Positions 8,340 through 18,460 are shown, counted from the first letter of the stretch. The stretch: DNA of 64,000 nucleotides from Aerococcus urinaehominis (GCF_001543245.1 NZ_CP014163.1:248001-312000), one strand, 5' to 3'. Notes: generated from the sequence alone by a model not told the origin. Translations and numbers: made by a program.

Positions 8340-10583
8340 TTACATACCTGAGTGCATGGTCCGGTGGATAACTTCTAATTGTTGTTCACGAGTTAATTTA
8401 ACGAAGTTAACCGCATAACCTGATACACGGATAGTTAATTGAGGGTACTCTTCTGGATGCTCCATTGCATCATATAAAGTATCCCGGTCAAAGACGTTGA
8501 TGTTTAAGTGGTGACCACCTTGAGTGGTGTAACCATCTAACATAGCAACTAAGTTAGCAATCTTAGTTTCTTGGTCTTTACCTAAAGCCTTAGGCACAAT
8601 TGAGAAGGTATTTGAGATACCATCTAATGAGAATTCATAAGGCATTTTAGCTACTGATGATAATGAAGCCAAGGCACCATTTTCATCACGGCCGTGCATT
8701 GGGTTAGCACCTGGTGCGAAGGCTACCCCTGCATCACGTCCATCTGGTGTTGCACCAGTATTCTTACCATAAACCACGTTTGAAGTAATTGTAAGAATTG
8801 AAGTTGTATGGATAGCATTGCGGTATGTAGGTGTCTTCCGTACCTTAGTCATGAAGGCTTTCAACAAGTTCACACCAATTTGGTCAGCACGGTCATCGTT
8901 GTTACCATATTTAGGATAGTCACCTTCAATTTCGAAATCAACAGCAATACCTTGTTCGTTACGGATTGGTTTTACTTTAGCATATTTAATTGCTGAAAGC
9001 GAGTCGATGGCTACAGAGAAGCCAGCAATACCAGTTGCCATAGTCCGTTTTACATGCGTATCATGTAGAGCCATTTCAAGGTTTTCATAAGAATATTTGT
9101 CGTGCATGTAATGGATGATATTCAATGTATTGACATACAATTCAGCAATCCAGTCCATCATGACATCAAATTTTTCCATTACTTCGTCGTAATCTAAGTA
9201 TTCAGAAGTAATTCCTTGATATTTAGGCGCTACTTGTTGGCCTGAAACTTCATCCACGCCACCATTGATTGCGTAAAGTAAAGTCTTAGCTAAGTTAGCA
9301 CGAGCACCGAAGAATTGCATTTGTTTACCAATTTCCATAGCAGACACACAGCAAGCAATACCGTAGTCATCGCCATAAACTGGACGCATTGCCTCATCAT
9401 TTTCATATTGGATTGATGAAGTCTTGATTGAAATATCAGCACAGAAGTTTTTAAAGCCTTCTGGTAAGTGTTCAGACCATAATACAGTTAAGTTAGGCTC
9501 AGGTGCAGTACCCATGTTGTGTAGTGTTTGTAGATAACGGAATGAGTTCTTAGTAACTAATGAACGGCCGTCAGTACCCATACCAGCAATAGATTCAGTA
9601 ACCCATGTTGGGTCCCCTGAGAATAATTCGTTATAGTCAGGAGTCCGAGAGAACTTAACGATACGTAATTTCATGATCAAGTGGTCAATCATTTCTTGGG
9701 CTTCAACTTCGGTGATTAAACCTTTATCTAAATCACGTTGGATATAAATATCTAGGAAGGTAGAAGTCCGACCAAATGACATAGCCGCACCATTTTGTTG
9801 CTTAACAGCAGCTAGGTAAGCTAAGTATAACCATTGAATCGCTTCTTGGGCAGTTTCAGCTGGACGGCTTAAATCGAAGCCATAGCTTTCACCCATTTGT
9901 TTTAATTCACCTAATGCACGATATTGTTCTGACATTTCTTCACGAAGTTGGATAATATCGTCAGACATTGTTTTGCCGAAAGCATTATTGAATTCGTCAA
10001 GTTTCTGATCCATTAAGTAATCAACACCATACAAGGCAACACGACGGTAGTCACCGATAATCCGGCCACGACCATAAGCATCTGGTAAACCAGTGATTAC
10101 CTTGTTAGAGCGAGCTTTACGCATTTCAGGTGTATAAGCATCGAATACCCCTTGGTTATGAGTCTTACGGAAGTCACGGAAGATGTGTGATACTTCTTTA
10201 TCAACTTCATAGCCGTAAGCATGAGCAGCTTGTTCAGACATCCGGATACCACCAAATGGTTGTAATGAACGTTTGAACGGCTCATCAGTTTGCACACCTA
10301 CAATTTTTTCAAGGTCTTTGTTTAAGTAGCCAGGACCATGTGAAGTGATAGTTGAAACAACCTTAGTATCCATATCTAGGACACCACCAGCTTCACGTTC
10401 TTTCTTAGTTAGGTCCATTACTTGGGCCCATAATTTATCAGTTGCTTCTGTGGCACCCTCTAAGAAAGAGTCATCACCACGATATTCAGTATAGTTATTT
10501 TGGATAAAATCGCGAACATTTACTTCATTTTGCCATTCAGTACCTTGGAATCCTTCCCATTGTGGGAAACGTACATCTGCCAT
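8340..10583 (-). CDS. pflB: Formate C-acetyltransferase (pyruvate formate-lyase)
   Basis: Converts pyruvate and CoA to acetyl-CoA and formate in anaerobic fermentation. The active-site cysteine pair is in [12 protein letters not shown], and the glycyl-radical loop IRVSGYAV places the radical glycine near residue 722 of 747, both canonical. I start at the ATG at 10581-10583 (MADVRFPQW) because AAGGAGG stands eight bases upstream; an ATG-containing extension of ten codons ([10 protein letters not shown]) covers that ribosome site and is unlikely to be used. Formate made here can feed the formate-tetrahydrofolate ligase encoded at 29.3 kb. The promoter region contains a palindrome that could serve a redox or anaerobic regulator. 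Confidence 0.98.
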   Translation of the reverse strand: MADVRFPQWEGFQGTEWQNEVNVRDFIQNNYTEYRGDDSFLEGATEATDKLWAQVMDLTKKEREAGGVLDMDTKVVSTITSHGPGYLNKDLEKIVGVQTDEPFKRSLQPFGGIRMSEQAAHAYGYEVDKEVSHIFRDFRKTHNQGVFDAYTPEMRKARSNKVITGLPDAYGRGRIIGDYRRVALYGVDYLMDQKLDEFNNAFGKTMSDDIIQLREEMSEQYRALGELKQMGESYGFDLSRPAETAQEAIQWLYLAYLAAVKQQNGAAMSFGRTSTFLDIYIQRDLDKGLITEVEAQEMIDHLIMKLRIVKFSRTPDYNELFSGDPTWVTESIAGMGTDGRSLVTKNSFRYLQTLHNMGTAPEPNLTVLWSEHLPEGFKNFCADISIKTSSIQYENDEAMRPVYGDDYGIACCVSAMEIGKQMQFFGARANLAKTLLYAINGGVDEVSGQQVAPKYQGITSEYLDYDEVMEKFDVMMDWIAELYVNTLNIIHYMHDKYSYENLEMALHDTHVKRTMATGIAGFSVAIDSLSAIKYAKVKPIRNEQGIAVDFEIEGDYPKYGNNDDRADQIGVNLLKAFMTKVRKTPTYRNAIHTTSILTITSNVVYGKNTGATPDGRDAGVAFAPGANPMHGRDENGALASLSSVAKMPYEFSLDGISNTFSIVPKALGKDQETKIANLVAMLDGYTTQGGHHLNINVFDRDTLYDAMEHPEEYPQLTIRVSGYAVNFVKLTREQQLEVIHRTMHSGM

Positions 10584-10632
10584 ATAATTTTTCCTCCTTG
10601 AATTGTCTTTCACAATTTCTTTCTGAGTACAT

Positions 10633-10671
10633 AGTATAAAAAATCACAAGTATTAACAAGAATTTTGTGAT
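10633..10671 (-). promoter_or_regulatory. pflB promoter with overlapping palindrome
   Basis: On the minus strand -10 TATACT (10633-10638) has a possible -35 TTCTTG (10657-10662) 18 bases away, or TTGTTA with 15. The 7-bp inverted repeat ATCACAA (10643-10649) and TTGTGAT (10665-10671), spacer 15, covers the spacer and -35. The half-site TTGTGA recalls Rex sites, but the arms point the other way from the Rex consensus, so the regulator is unknown. Confidence 0.45.
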
Positions 10672-11000
10672 AAAAGTTCAAAAAAATACTATCGTTATTT
10701 TTTTGTTTTTTGAAAGCCCCATCAAAAGCTTGTTATCAGTGGTTTTTGACTTGCTCACTTGCTCACTTAATTGAGAATGGTTTTCAATTAAGATAACAAA
10801 AGTACAAAAATACTCATATTTTGTATTTTTAAAATCTGTTATTGTAACAGTTTTTCCATATGACTAATACAGTTGAGGCCTGTTTTCATAGGTTTTAATT
10901 AATAATTCCTTTAAAAAATATAACAACTAACTTATGCCTAATTAAAATAGCATTTTGCGTAGACACAAGAACTTTGCATAAGAAATTGTTCTAATTAAAA
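10672..11000. other. Intergenic region between pflB and parC with several palindromes
   Basis: No coding sequence is visible. Elements in order are: CTTGCTCA repeated in tandem (10750-10765); a 21-bp inverted repeat (10769-10789) containing TGAGAATGGTTTTCA, which resembles a 7-1-7 Fur/PerR/Zur box with two mismatches; AAAAATAC/GTATTTTT arms (10806-10830); and CTGTTA-TTG-TAACAG followed by TTTTT (10836-10855), which could be a small plus-strand terminator or an operator. These may extend pflB control; none is proven. Confidence 0.35.
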
Positions 11001-11026
11001 GAGCCTGGGAAATAAATCCCAGGCTC
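11001..11026 (-). terminator. parC terminator
   Basis: GAGCCTGGGA (11001-11010) pairs with TCCCAGGCTC (11017-11026) around AATAAA. On the minus strand it is followed by TTTTAATT. It lies about 150 bases past the parC stop. Confidence 0.8.
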
Positions 11027-11177
11027 GCGCCATTATAAACGTTTTAACATCATCGGTGTGTGTTAGTCAGCATTGTTATTTAAAATGCTTAAATAATATA
11101 AACCTGCTTTTAAAGTACTTTAAAAGCACTAATCGCATGCAATCATACTATTATTCTCTAGTTAATATACCGCCAGA

Positions 11178-13628
11178 CTAATGGTCAAATAAGTTCAATA
11201 ATTTAGTAACTAATATCACTTGACCATGGATGGTCTCATCAATCAAGGCAGAACCATTGGACGTTCGATTAGCTAGATTAACATCCCCTGCCATCAACGT
11301 CAGCAAATCACCTTGGCTAGTATAAGCCTGATAGCGATCTTTAAGATTATCAATTTGATATGCAGCCACTAGATAGTGTGGTTTAGTTTTTAGAGTTTTT
11401 AATACTTGGAGACCACGTTTAGCCCGGCCTAAGACTGATATTTCTTCCCAATTCATTCGCTTAACATGGCCACGTTGCGTAAAGACGATCACCTGGGCTT
11501 GATCATTCACTTGATTTTGATAAGCCAAGCCCACAACCTGGTCGCCAGCTTTCAAATTAATTGATTTCACCCCTTTAGCCCGGCTACCCACAGTAGAAAT
11601 TTCGCCCAAGCTATAACGGAGGGCGAAGCCAAATTTACTAAAGAGAATAACCTGAGCCTGGTCTGGGTCAACCTGGTCTTCTATTCTGTACACTTGGATG
11701 ACTTGGTCACTTGGCGACTGGAGATTCATAGCAAGGGCCATTTTCTTTTTATAGCCTCTGAATGATTTAAAGTCAGCAAGAGGGGTTTGTTTAATCATGC
11801 CTTCCTGAGATGCTAATAAAAGTTTAGCCTGACTATCTTCTAAGTAGGGTGTAACAAAGATAATCCGTTCATCCGCTTGAAGTGGTAAGCGTTGGGAGGC
11901 ATGCTCACCTAAATCTTTCCAACGAATTTCCTGAAGCTCATAAACCGGCTGGTAAATATAGTTACCCTTTGAAGTAATCATGATCAAATTGTCGGTTGTC
12001 TGCATTTCAGCCATATAAACCAGCTGGTCGCCCTCTCTGAGACCAACTTCTTCAGGCTTAGAAGCGCCAAATGATCGTAGCGATGACCGCTTGATATAGC
12101 CATTGCGGGTCACTGTAACCATGGCATCCTCAACTGGAATTAGCAGTTGCTTCTCAACAACAACTTCTTCAATCTCTGCTTCGATGCTGGTCCGTCGTGG
12201 ACTAGCATAGTTGGTTTTGATTGTTTTAAGTTCTTGCTTCATCAGCTTAAAGAGAGCTTTTTCATCACTCAAAATAGTGTGAAAGCGAGCGAGATCTTCA
12301 TTCAAGTCCAAACGCTCATCCTGCAAACTCTTAATATCAGTATTAGTTAAACGATATAACTGTAAACTAACGATTGCTTCAGCTTGGACTTCTGAAAACT
12401 CAAACTGATTAGCCAGGTTCTTTTTAGCATCGGCCTTATTTTTTGAATTACGGATCGTCGTAATAATTTCGTCCAGGATGGAAACAGCCTTAATCAAACC
12501 ATCTACAATATGCAAGCGACGCTGGGCCTTGTTGCGGTCAAAGCTAGTCCGTCGGCGGATAATTTCGGCCCGATGGTCAATAAAAGCCTGCAACATTGCT
12601 CTTAAGCCAACCTGTTCTGGCCGTTGCTGATTGATTGCTACCATATTAAAGTTATAGTTAACCTGGAGATCCGTATTTTTGTAAAAATATTGGAGAATCG
12701 CATCGATATTAGCTTCTTTTTTAAGTTCAATAACGATGCGTAACCCGTTACGGTCAGATTCATCCCGGATTTCACTGATGCCATCAACAGAATGATCTAA
12801 CCGCAATTCATCCATGCGTCGGACAAGGTTAGATTTATTAACCTCAAAAGGAATTTCATTAATGACAATTTGCTGGCGTCCTGATCTCAGGCTTTCTAAC
12901 TCATGACGAGAACGGACAACTACGCGCCCCCGCCCGGTCTCATAAGCTTTTTTTAATTCTGCCTGACCTTGAATGACAGCACCAGTTGGAAAATCTGGTC
13001 CGGGCATCAAGCTTAGCAATTTATCCAAGGAGGCTTGGGGATGATCAATTAGATAAGTTGTGGCGTCAATCACCTCACCCAAATTGTGTGTAGGAATCTC
13101 GGTAGCATACCCTGCCGAAATACCAGAAGCCCCGTTGACCAGGAGGTTGGGAAAACCAGCCGGTAAGACAGTTGGTTCTTCCTCAGTGTCATCAAAATTC
13201 AGCATATACTCTACGGTATCCTTATCCAAATCATGGAGAAGTTCATCGGCAATTTTAGACAGACGGGCTTCAGTGTAACGCATGGCAGCAGCCGGATCGC
13301 CATCCATAGACCCATTATTGCCATGCATCTCAATCAAAACTTCACGATTCTTCCATTCTTGGCTCATCCTCACCATGGCGTCATAAACTGAGATATCGCC
13401 ATGAGGATGATAATTACCAATAACATTGCCCACTGTTTTTGCTGCCTTACGGAAATTACTATTTGAGGTATTGCCCTCACGATACATGGCGTATAAGATG
13501 CGCCTTTGAACCGGTTTTAAACCATCCCTGATGTCCGGTAGGGCACGATCTTGGATGATATATTTGGAATAGCGGCCAAATCGATCACCCATTACTTCTG
13601 CTAGTGATAATTCTTGAATATCTACCAT
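11178..13628 (-). CDS. parC: DNA topoisomerase IV subunit A
   Basis: Breakage-reunion subunit of topoisomerase IV, which decatenates daughter chromosomes. The catalytic Tyr is in [12 protein letters not shown] (about residue 118). The N-terminal winged-helix and tower domains and the beta-pinwheel C-terminal repeats fill the usual length (816 aa). It is parC rather than gyrA because it follows parE and lacks the GyrA box. The quinolone-resistance region reads [15 protein letters not shown]. Ile79 (codon ATC, 13392-13394) stands where sensitive Gram-positive ParC/GrlA has Ser (pneumococcal Ser79, S. aureus Ser80), so a resistance-type substitution is present; Asp83 is normal. The gene is 16 bases after parE, with a GAGGG ribosome site. 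Confidence 0.97.
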   Translation of the reverse strand: MVDIQELSLAEVMGDRFGRYSKYIIQDRALPDIRDGLKPVQRRILYAMYREGNTSNSNFRKAAKTVGNVIGNYHPHGDISVYDAMVRMSQEWKNREVLIEMHGNNGSMDGDPAAAMRYTEARLSKIADELLHDLDKDTVEYMLNFDDTEEEPTVLPAGFPNLLVNGASGISAGYATEIPTHNLGEVIDATTYLIDHPQASLDKLLSLMPGPDFPTGAVIQGQAELKKAYETGRGRVVVRSRHELESLRSGRQQIVINEIPFEVNKSNLVRRMDELRLDHSVDGISEIRDESDRNGLRIVIELKKEANIDAILQYFYKNTDLQVNYNFNMVAINQQRPEQVGLRAMLQAFIDHRAEIIRRRTSFDRNKAQRRLHIVDGLIKAVSILDEIITTIRNSKNKADAKKNLANQFEFSEVQAEAIVSLQLYRLTNTDIKSLQDERLDLNEDLARFHTILSDEKALFKLMKQELKTIKTNYASPRRTSIEAEIEEVVVEKQLLIPVEDAMVTVTRNGYIKRSSLRSFGASKPEEVGLREGDQLVYMAEMQTTDNLIMITSKGNYIYQPVYELQEIRWKDLGEHASQRLPLQADERIIFVTPYLEDSQAKLLLASQEGMIKQTPLADFKSFRGYKKKMALAMNLQSPSDQVIQVYRIEDQVDPDQAQVILFSKFGFALRYSLGEISTVGSRAKGVKSINLKAGDQVVGLAYQNQVNDQAQVIVFTQRGHVKRMNWEEISVLGRAKRGLQVLKTLKTKPHYLVAAYQIDNLKDRYQAYTSQGDLLTLMAGDVNLANRTSNGSALIDETIHGQVILVTKLLNLFDH

Positions 13629-13644
13629 ATCTACCCTCTAATCT

Positions 13645-15657
13645 CTATTTGCCTGCTTGGTTTTGCTGGGCTAATTCTACTTCTATTTCTTCTGTTTTGT
13701 CTTGACTAGCATCATCATTAGCCTGTTCTAACAACTTATCTGCCTCATCCATAGTAAAAGCAACATGACTTTCTATCCAGTGACGTCTTGGTTCAACCTT
13801 GTTACCCATCAATACAGAAACACGCTTCTCAGCTAAAGACAAATCATCTAAGGTAACTCGGATGAGCGTACGAGTCTCAGGATCCATAGTGGTTTCCCAA
13901 AGCTGGTCTGCATTCATTTCCCCCAGACCCTTGTACCTTTGAAGTGTGTAGCCTTTACCCACTTCTTTAATAGCACGGTCCAACTCTTGGTCAGTCCAAG
14001 CATAGGCAATTTTCTCTTTTTTTCCTTTGCCCTTAGAAACCTTATAGAGTGGTGGCATGGCTAGGTAGACCCGGCCCGCCTCTACTAGGGGGCGCATGTA
14101 GCGATAGAAGAAGGTTAATAATAAAACTTGAATATGGGCCCCGTCAGTATCAGCATCGGTCATGATAATTACCTTATCATAATTTGCGTCATCTAGATCG
14201 AACTCGGCCCCAACACCAGCGCCAATTGTATAAATGATAGTCGCCAATTCTTCGTTTTTTAAAACATCTTGGATTGACGCCTTTTCAGTATTTAATACTT
14301 TACCCCGCAAGGGTAAGATGGCCTGGAACTTACGGTCCCGTCCTTGCTTAGCTGAACCACCTGCTGAATCACCCTCGACTAGGAAGAGTTCATTTTTTTG
14401 GTGATTTTTCCCCTGAGCTGGTGTCAGTTTGCCCGATAGTAAAGTTTCCTGTTTTCGCTTACTTTTTCCGGTTCGTGAAGCTTCACGGGCCTTACGAGCT
14501 GCGTCACGAGCTTCACGGGCTTTGAGCGCCTTTTTAACCAGCATCTGGCCAATTTCCCCGTTTTCCATTAAATAGATAGAAAGGCGGTCAGACACCATAG
14601 CTTCTACTGCTGACCGAGCTTGGGGAGTTCCCAATTTAGACTTGGTTTGCCCTTCAAATTGTAGCATTTCTTCAGGCACTCGGATTGACAGAACTGCTGT
14701 AAACCCTTCCCGCACATCGCTACCCTCCAAGTTCTTTTCTTTGGGTTTAATAAGATTAACACGACGGGCATACTCATTAAAGGTCTTGGTCAAAGCCGTT
14801 TTGAGTCCTACTTCATGCGTCCCACCATCTCCGGTACGAACATTATTAACGAAGGAAAGGATTGTTTCTGAATAACCGTCATTGTATTGGAAGGCCAGTT
14901 CCATAGCAATACCAGCTTCCTTATTTTCAAAATAAACAGTTGGGTGTAATTGATCCTTGTCTTCATTTAAATAATCAACGAAAGAGACAATCCCATCTGG
15001 ATAGTGAAAAGTCTCCTCGCTCCCATTTAATTCATCAATAAAAATAATTTCTAAATCTTTAAGTAAGAAGGCGGACTCCCGCAAATGCTGGCGGATAATA
15101 TCAGGGTCAAACTGGGCCTCCTTAAAGATACTGGCATCTGGTTTAAAACGTATCACTGTACCTGTTTGTTTCCCTTTATAGGTGGTTGTTTTAGGTTTTT
15201 GTGGTTGACCACCATTGATAAAGGTTTGCTCATATTTTTTACCATCCCGGTAAACTGTAACAGTCATTTTTTCTGAAAGGGCATTAACTACTGAAGAGCC
15301 AACCCCGTGTAGCCCGCCTGAGGTCTTGTAGCCACCGCCACCAAATTTACCACCGGCATGCAGAACAGTCAAAATAACTTCTACTGTAGGTTTACCTGAT
15401 GCGTGCTTACCAATTGGCATGCCCCGTCCTTGGTCGCTGACTTCTACAGAGCCGTCAGCTTTTAAAGTCACTTTAATTTGCTGGCCATATCCCGCCAAGG
15501 CCTCATCAACAGAGTTATCAACTATCTCATAAATCAAATGATGAAGGCCACGATTATCCGTTGAGCCAATGTACATACCGGGTCGTTTACGGACTGCTTC
15601 TAGACCTTCTAGCACTTGGATGGATGATTCATTATATTGGTTATTATTTTTGGCCAT
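13645..15657 (-). CDS. parE: DNA topoisomerase IV subunit B
   Basis: ATPase subunit of topoisomerase IV. The GHKL ATP site is shown by EIVDNSVDEALAG (about residue 44) and GGLHGVGSSVVNALS (about 118). The TOPRIM domain has EGDSAGGSAKQGRDRKFQA and the metal-binding DADTDGAH (about 507). The C-terminus ends in a short acidic tail. The 670 residues fit ParE; the PLRGKVLNTEKA quinolone region looks normal. The ATG has an AAGGAGCGG ribosome site. It forms an operon with parC downstream. Confidence 0.97.
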   Translation of the reverse strand: MAKNNNQYNESSIQVLEGLEAVRKRPGMYIGSTDNRGLHHLIYEIVDNSVDEALAGYGQQIKVTLKADGSVEVSDQGRGMPIGKHASGKPTVEVILTVLHAGGKFGGGGYKTSGGLHGVGSSVVNALSEKMTVTVYRDGKKYEQTFINGGQPQKPKTTTYKGKQTGTVIRFKPDASIFKEAQFDPDIIRQHLRESAFLLKDLEIIFIDELNGSEETFHYPDGIVSFVDYLNEDKDQLHPTVYFENKEAGIAMELAFQYNDGYSETILSFVNNVRTGDGGTHEVGLKTALTKTFNEYARRVNLIKPKEKNLEGSDVREGFTAVLSIRVPEEMLQFEGQTKSKLGTPQARSAVEAMVSDRLSIYLMENGEIGQMLVKKALKAREARDAARKAREASRTGKSKRKQETLLSGKLTPAQGKNHQKNELFLVEGDSAGGSAKQGRDRKFQAILPLRGKVLNTEKASIQDVLKNEELATIIYTIGAGVGAEFDLDDANYDKVIIMTDADTDGAHIQVLLLTFFYRYMRPLVEAGRVYLAMPPLYKVSKGKGKKEKIAYAWTDQELDRAIKEVGKGYTLQRYKGLGEMNADQLWETTMDPETRTLIRVTLDDLSLAEKRVSVLMGNKVEPRRHWIESHVAFTMDEADKLLEQANDDASQDKTEEIEVELAQQNQAGK

Positions 15658-15691
15658 TAAACCGCTCCTTATTTTTTCTAGTCTATATCAT

Positions 15692-15721
15692 ATCATAGCT
15701 TAAAATAATTTCATGAAACAA
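15692..15721 (-). promoter_or_regulatory. Likely parEC promoter
   Basis: On the minus strand TTGTTT (15716-15721) and TATGAT (15692-15697) are 18 bases apart, about 35 bases before the parE ATG. A second overlapping TATGAT-like hexamer lies just downstream. Confidence 0.42.
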
Positions 15722-15812
15722 GTCATTAATTCTTAGGTTATAAGTTGAAAAATTTACTGACAGAAGTCAGGTCAATTGGATTTATTTTTTACGCTTATTT
15801 ACGCTGTAATCA

Positions 15813-15821
15813 TGGTATAAT
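15813..15821 (+). promoter_or_regulatory. Extended -10 promoter of plsY
   Basis: TGG-TATAAT (TG at 15813-15814, hexamer at 15816-15821) is a perfect -10 with TG extension, 27 bases before the ribosome site of plsY. No clear -35 is needed for this class. Confidence 0.6.
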
Positions 15822-15862
15822 AAGGTTAATTATGCGCAACAATATTTAAGGAGGCGGTCTAA

Positions 15863-16468
15863 CTGCTATTATCAATAATCACCCTGCTGGTAGCCTACAT
15901 CATTGGATCCATTCCCTCAGGTATTCTACTAGGCAAGTACGTCTATCATAAAGACCCCCGTCAATTTGGTTCAGGTAATATTGGCACGACTAATGCTTTT
16001 CGAGTTTTTGGTGTTAAGGGAGGCCTCATCGTTTTCCTATGCGATGCCCTCAAAGGAGCAATTCCTGTTTGGCTAGCAATGTGGCTAAATCCTCAGGTCC
16101 ACCCGCTCTTGGTTGGCATCGTAGCCGTTATCGGTCATTCCTTCTCCTTATTTTTAAACTTTAAAGGAGGAAAAGCTGTCGCTACCAGCTTCGGTGTTGC
16201 CTTTGCCTTCCTTCCCATTTTCGCCTTGCTGGCAATTGGTGTCTTCTTTGTTTGCCTCTACTTTAGCCGGATGGTCAGTCTATCCAGCTTAGTTGGGACT
16301 GGTGCAGCCTTTTTCATGTCATTTTACTATCAAGACTGGCTATTTAGTCTGATTGTTGGCCTTATTTGGTTGCTTATGATTATCCGCCACCGGCCTAACC
16401 TTGAGCGCATTAAAAATGGTACCGAATCAAAGGTACCATTTGGTTGGGGATATAAGAAAAATCAATAA
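15863..16468 (+). CDS. plsY: Acyl-phosphate:glycerol-3-phosphate acyltransferase, CTG start
   Basis: Membrane enzyme that makes lysophosphatidic acid from acyl phosphate and glycerol 3-phosphate, working with PlsX. Motif 1 GSIPSGILLGK, motif 2 GSGNIGTTNAFRVFG and motif 3 GHSFSLFLNFKGGKAVATS are all present, with about five membrane segments and the normal length of 201 aa. The first ATG (16079) would remove motifs 1 and 2. The frame is closed by TAA at 15860-15862, and the only candidate initiator that keeps the family N-terminus is the CTG at 15863-15865. It sits eight bases after a full AAGGAGG site (15848-15854). The gene lies divergent from parE and convergent with codY. Confidence 0.93.
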   Translation: MLLSIITLLVAYIIGSIPSGILLGKYVYHKDPRQFGSGNIGTTNAFRVFGVKGGLIVFLCDALKGAIPVWLAMWLNPQVHPLLVGIVAVIGHSFSLFLNFKGGKAVATSFGVAFAFLPIFALLAIGVFFVCLYFSRMVSLSSLVGTGAAFFMSFYYQDWLFSLIVGLIWLLMIIRHRPNLERIKNGTESKVPFGWGYKKNQ

Positions 16469-16486
16469 AAGCTAGCTAAATATTTA

Positions 16487-16518
16487 GAGCTTAAGGTGTA
16501 TGCCTTAAGCTCTTTTTT
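16487..16518 (+). terminator. plsY terminator between convergent plsY and codY
   Basis: GAGCTTAAGG (16487-16496) and CCTTAAGCTC (16503-16512) form a perfect 10-bp stem with loop TGTATG, followed by six T on the plus strand. The codY stop abuts it, so it may also act on codY transcripts, though the minus-strand tail is less T-rich. Confidence 0.85.
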
Positions 16519-17325
16519 CTATAAGCTGACTTTTTGCAAGGTAGCTTTCAACATTTTAAAATTTTCGACGCTCTTGACGTCTATAAAAGTCCCCTTCATG
16601 CCGAGTGAACGAGAGCGGATAACCCCGGCTGATTCTAATTTGCGCAGTGCGTTTACAATTACAGACCGCGTAATATTCTTTTGCTCAGCAATTTTTGAAG
16701 CAGTAATACGGAAGCTTTCAGCCGGTTGCCGGTCAAAAATTACATTTAGGGCTTCTAATTCAGAATAGGACAAGGAATGGACTGCCATATCTACTAAGTT
16801 TTGCTGGCGAATTATTTTTTGCTTCGATTCATTTTGTACATGCTCCATCTCGATAGCTATCACTGTTGCAATATATTCGGCCAAAATCATATCTGCTGTA
16901 TTAAATGGCCCGTTGAGTCTTGTTAGCATGAGGTAGCCAATAACTTCGCCTGATGATTGAATGGGCACGATAGCTGTTTTCCCGTCCGGAAATTCATCAC
17001 GATACTCGATAGGAAACATGGTACGGTCGTCAGAAATTGGCACGTTAGCTAGGGTTTCATCAAGATTATTAAGATTATCCATGTAAGCTTTTGGCACTTT
17101 ACGCGCAGCCATCATTTCAGTGATCCTAGCAGAATGAGCTGCCTCGTATGGAAGATGGAAGCCAAGTATTTTGCCATCTGCCTGAAGCAGATAAGCATTC
17201 GCTTGAACCTTCTCGGCTAATTCTTTAACCATGGGTTCAAAGGAAAGATCATCTGCTTGATCAACAATATCAGAATGTTGCATGAAAGCTTTTATTTCAC
17301 GAATTTTACCTAATAATTCTTCCAT
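16519..17325 (-). CDS. codY: GTP- and branched-chain amino acid-sensing repressor CodY
   Basis: Global regulator of stationary-phase and nitrogen genes; binds DNA when GTP and isoleucine are plentiful. An N-terminal GAF ligand domain (residues 1 to about 160) is followed by a winged helix-turn-helix with ITASKIAEQKNITRSVIVNA and LRKLESAGVIRSRSLGMKG, nearly identical to known CodY. I choose the ATG at 17323-17325 (MEELLGKIREIKAFM, 268 aa), which has an AAAGGA site and matches the family start; an upstream in-frame ATG would overlap the recombinase gene. It lies four bases after xerC. The hslV-hslU pair that often separates xerC from codY in Firmicutes is missing. Confidence 0.96.
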   Translation of the reverse strand: MEELLGKIREIKAFMQHSDIVDQADDLSFEPMVKELAEKVQANAYLLQADGKILGFHLPYEAAHSARITEMMAARKVPKAYMDNLNNLDETLANVPISDDRTMFPIEYRDEFPDGKTAIVPIQSSGEVIGYLMLTRLNGPFNTADMILAEYIATVIAIEMEHVQNESKQKIIRQQNLVDMAVHSLSYSELEALNVIFDRQPAESFRITASKIAEQKNITRSVIVNALRKLESAGVIRSRSLGMKGTFIDVKSVENFKMLKATLQKVSL

Positions 17326-17329
17326 TTCA

Positions 17330-18259
17330 TTAGTCCTTTCTATCGGCGCCCTCATCAAGGTGGGCTCGGGGATGAAAATTCATATAAGACTGGCGAAGTG
17401 ATTCTTTGGATATGTGGGTATAAATTTGGGTGGTAGACAGACTAGCATGCCCCAATAATTCTTGGACTGTTCGTATATCAGCACCATGGTTAAGCAAATG
17501 GCTAGCAAAAGAATGCCTAATCTTATGGGGATGGATGGCCAAATTAGAAGTCGATCTTTTTATCAACTGGTCTAGTATAAAAGCAATACCAGCGCTGGTC
17601 AATTGCTGTCCATGATGATTAACAAAAACATAAGGATGGTCAGCCCCTGTAATTGCCATTAACTCCTGGCGGGGACCTGACAAGTAATCTTTTAGCGCAT
17701 CCTGACACGCCTGTCCAAACGGTATATAGCGGTCCCGACCACCCTTACCATGAATTAATACCATGCGACTCTCAAAATCTAACATGTCCAAAGTCAAATC
17801 ACGGCATTCAGCTACCCGAGCACCGGTTGCATAAAGAAACTCTAATAGGGCTAAATTTCGTCGATCTAAATCTCGCTCTCCTTGAGCGGCCTGGAATAGC
17901 GGAACAAGCTCTTCCTCATAAAAGAACTCAGGAAGCTTTTTCTCAGCCTTAGCCCCTTGAATATAGGCAAAAGGATTATCATTAACCCCTTTAATCGTGA
18001 CAAAATGGCGATAAGCCGATCTTAGTGAGGAAAGGTGACGGTTAATACTGGATCGCTTAATCCCTTTAGCCTGAAGCTGACTCAGGTATAGGCGGATATC
18101 TCGGTAGGCCACTTGATTAAAATGACACAAACCTTGGTCCGACATAAAAGTCATAAATTGGTCTAAATCATCTAAATAGGCCTTAACTGTTTGCTGACTA
18201 TAATGTCGCTCATCCACAATATAGTCCATAAAAGATTGGCGTAATTCTTGGTTAGTCAT
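17330..18259 (-). CDS. xerC: Tyrosine recombinase XerC/CodV
   Basis: Site-specific recombinase that with XerD resolves chromosome dimers at dif. The N-terminal SAM-like core-binding domain (RHYSQQTVKAYLDDL) occupies residues 1-95. The catalytic domain carries Arg in ATGARVAE (about 146), Lys in GKGGRDR, HKIRHSFASHLL (His and Arg) and LGHASLSTTQIYTH (His and nucleophile Tyr). The 309 residues are slightly longer than the usual 300 or so. The topA-xerC-codY order marks it as the housekeeping enzyme rather than a phage integrase. It has its own likely promoter in the 200-base gap before it. Confidence 0.94.
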   Translation of the reverse strand: MTNQELRQSFMDYIVDERHYSQQTVKAYLDDLDQFMTFMSDQGLCHFNQVAYRDIRLYLSQLQAKGIKRSSINRHLSSLRSAYRHFVTIKGVNDNPFAYIQGAKAEKKLPEFFYEEELVPLFQAAQGERDLDRRNLALLEFLYATGARVAECRDLTLDMLDFESRMVLIHGKGGRDRYIPFGQACQDALKDYLSGPRQELMAITGADHPYVFVNHHGQQLTSAGIAFILDQLIKRSTSNLAIHPHKIRHSFASHLLNHGADIRTVQELLGHASLSTTQIYTHISKESLRQSYMNFHPRAHLDEGADRKD

Positions 18260-18320
18260 AGCAGCCTTCTTTAAGTTTGTAAATTTTTAAACATTCGCAA
18301 TATTCTCTTAATATAATACA

Positions 18321-18329
18321 ATTATATCA
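18321..18329 (-). promoter_or_regulatory. Extended -10 promoter of xerC-codY
   Basis: On the minus strand TGA-TATAAT (hexamer 18321-18326) has the TG extension, about 60 bases before the xerC ATG. The flanks are very A/T-rich. Confidence 0.5.
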
Positions 18330-18395
18330 TAGTCTACAAATTAATAAAGTAAACCTTTTCATTTTCAGATTGATTAATTTTTTATTAAAAATGAA

Positions 18396-18421
18396 GAAGC
18401 TGTGACCTCTGCCACAGCTTC
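18396..18421 (-). terminator. topA terminator
   Basis: GAAGCTGTG (18396-18404) and CACAGCTTC (18413-18421) form a 9-bp stem, followed on the minus strand by TTCATTTTTAATAAAAAATT. It lies 40 bases past the topA stop, separating it from xerC. Confidence 0.7.
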
Positions 18422-18460
18422 TATCTCAAATCATCTAAATGGTCAGCACTTTTAACTTAA

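Noticed and set aside
10643-10671. Rex operator at the pflB promoter
   Set aside because: The half-sites are TTGTGA-like but the inverted order and 15-base spacer do not match the Rex consensus, so I list only an unassigned palindrome.
16079-16468. A short plsY starting at the first ATG
   Set aside because: This would delete two of the three catalytic motifs, while a proper ribosome site and family-like N-terminus exist upstream with CTG.
17330-18259. Phage or transposon integrase
   Set aside because: The gene lies between topA and codY in conserved order with no attachment repeats, so it is XerC.
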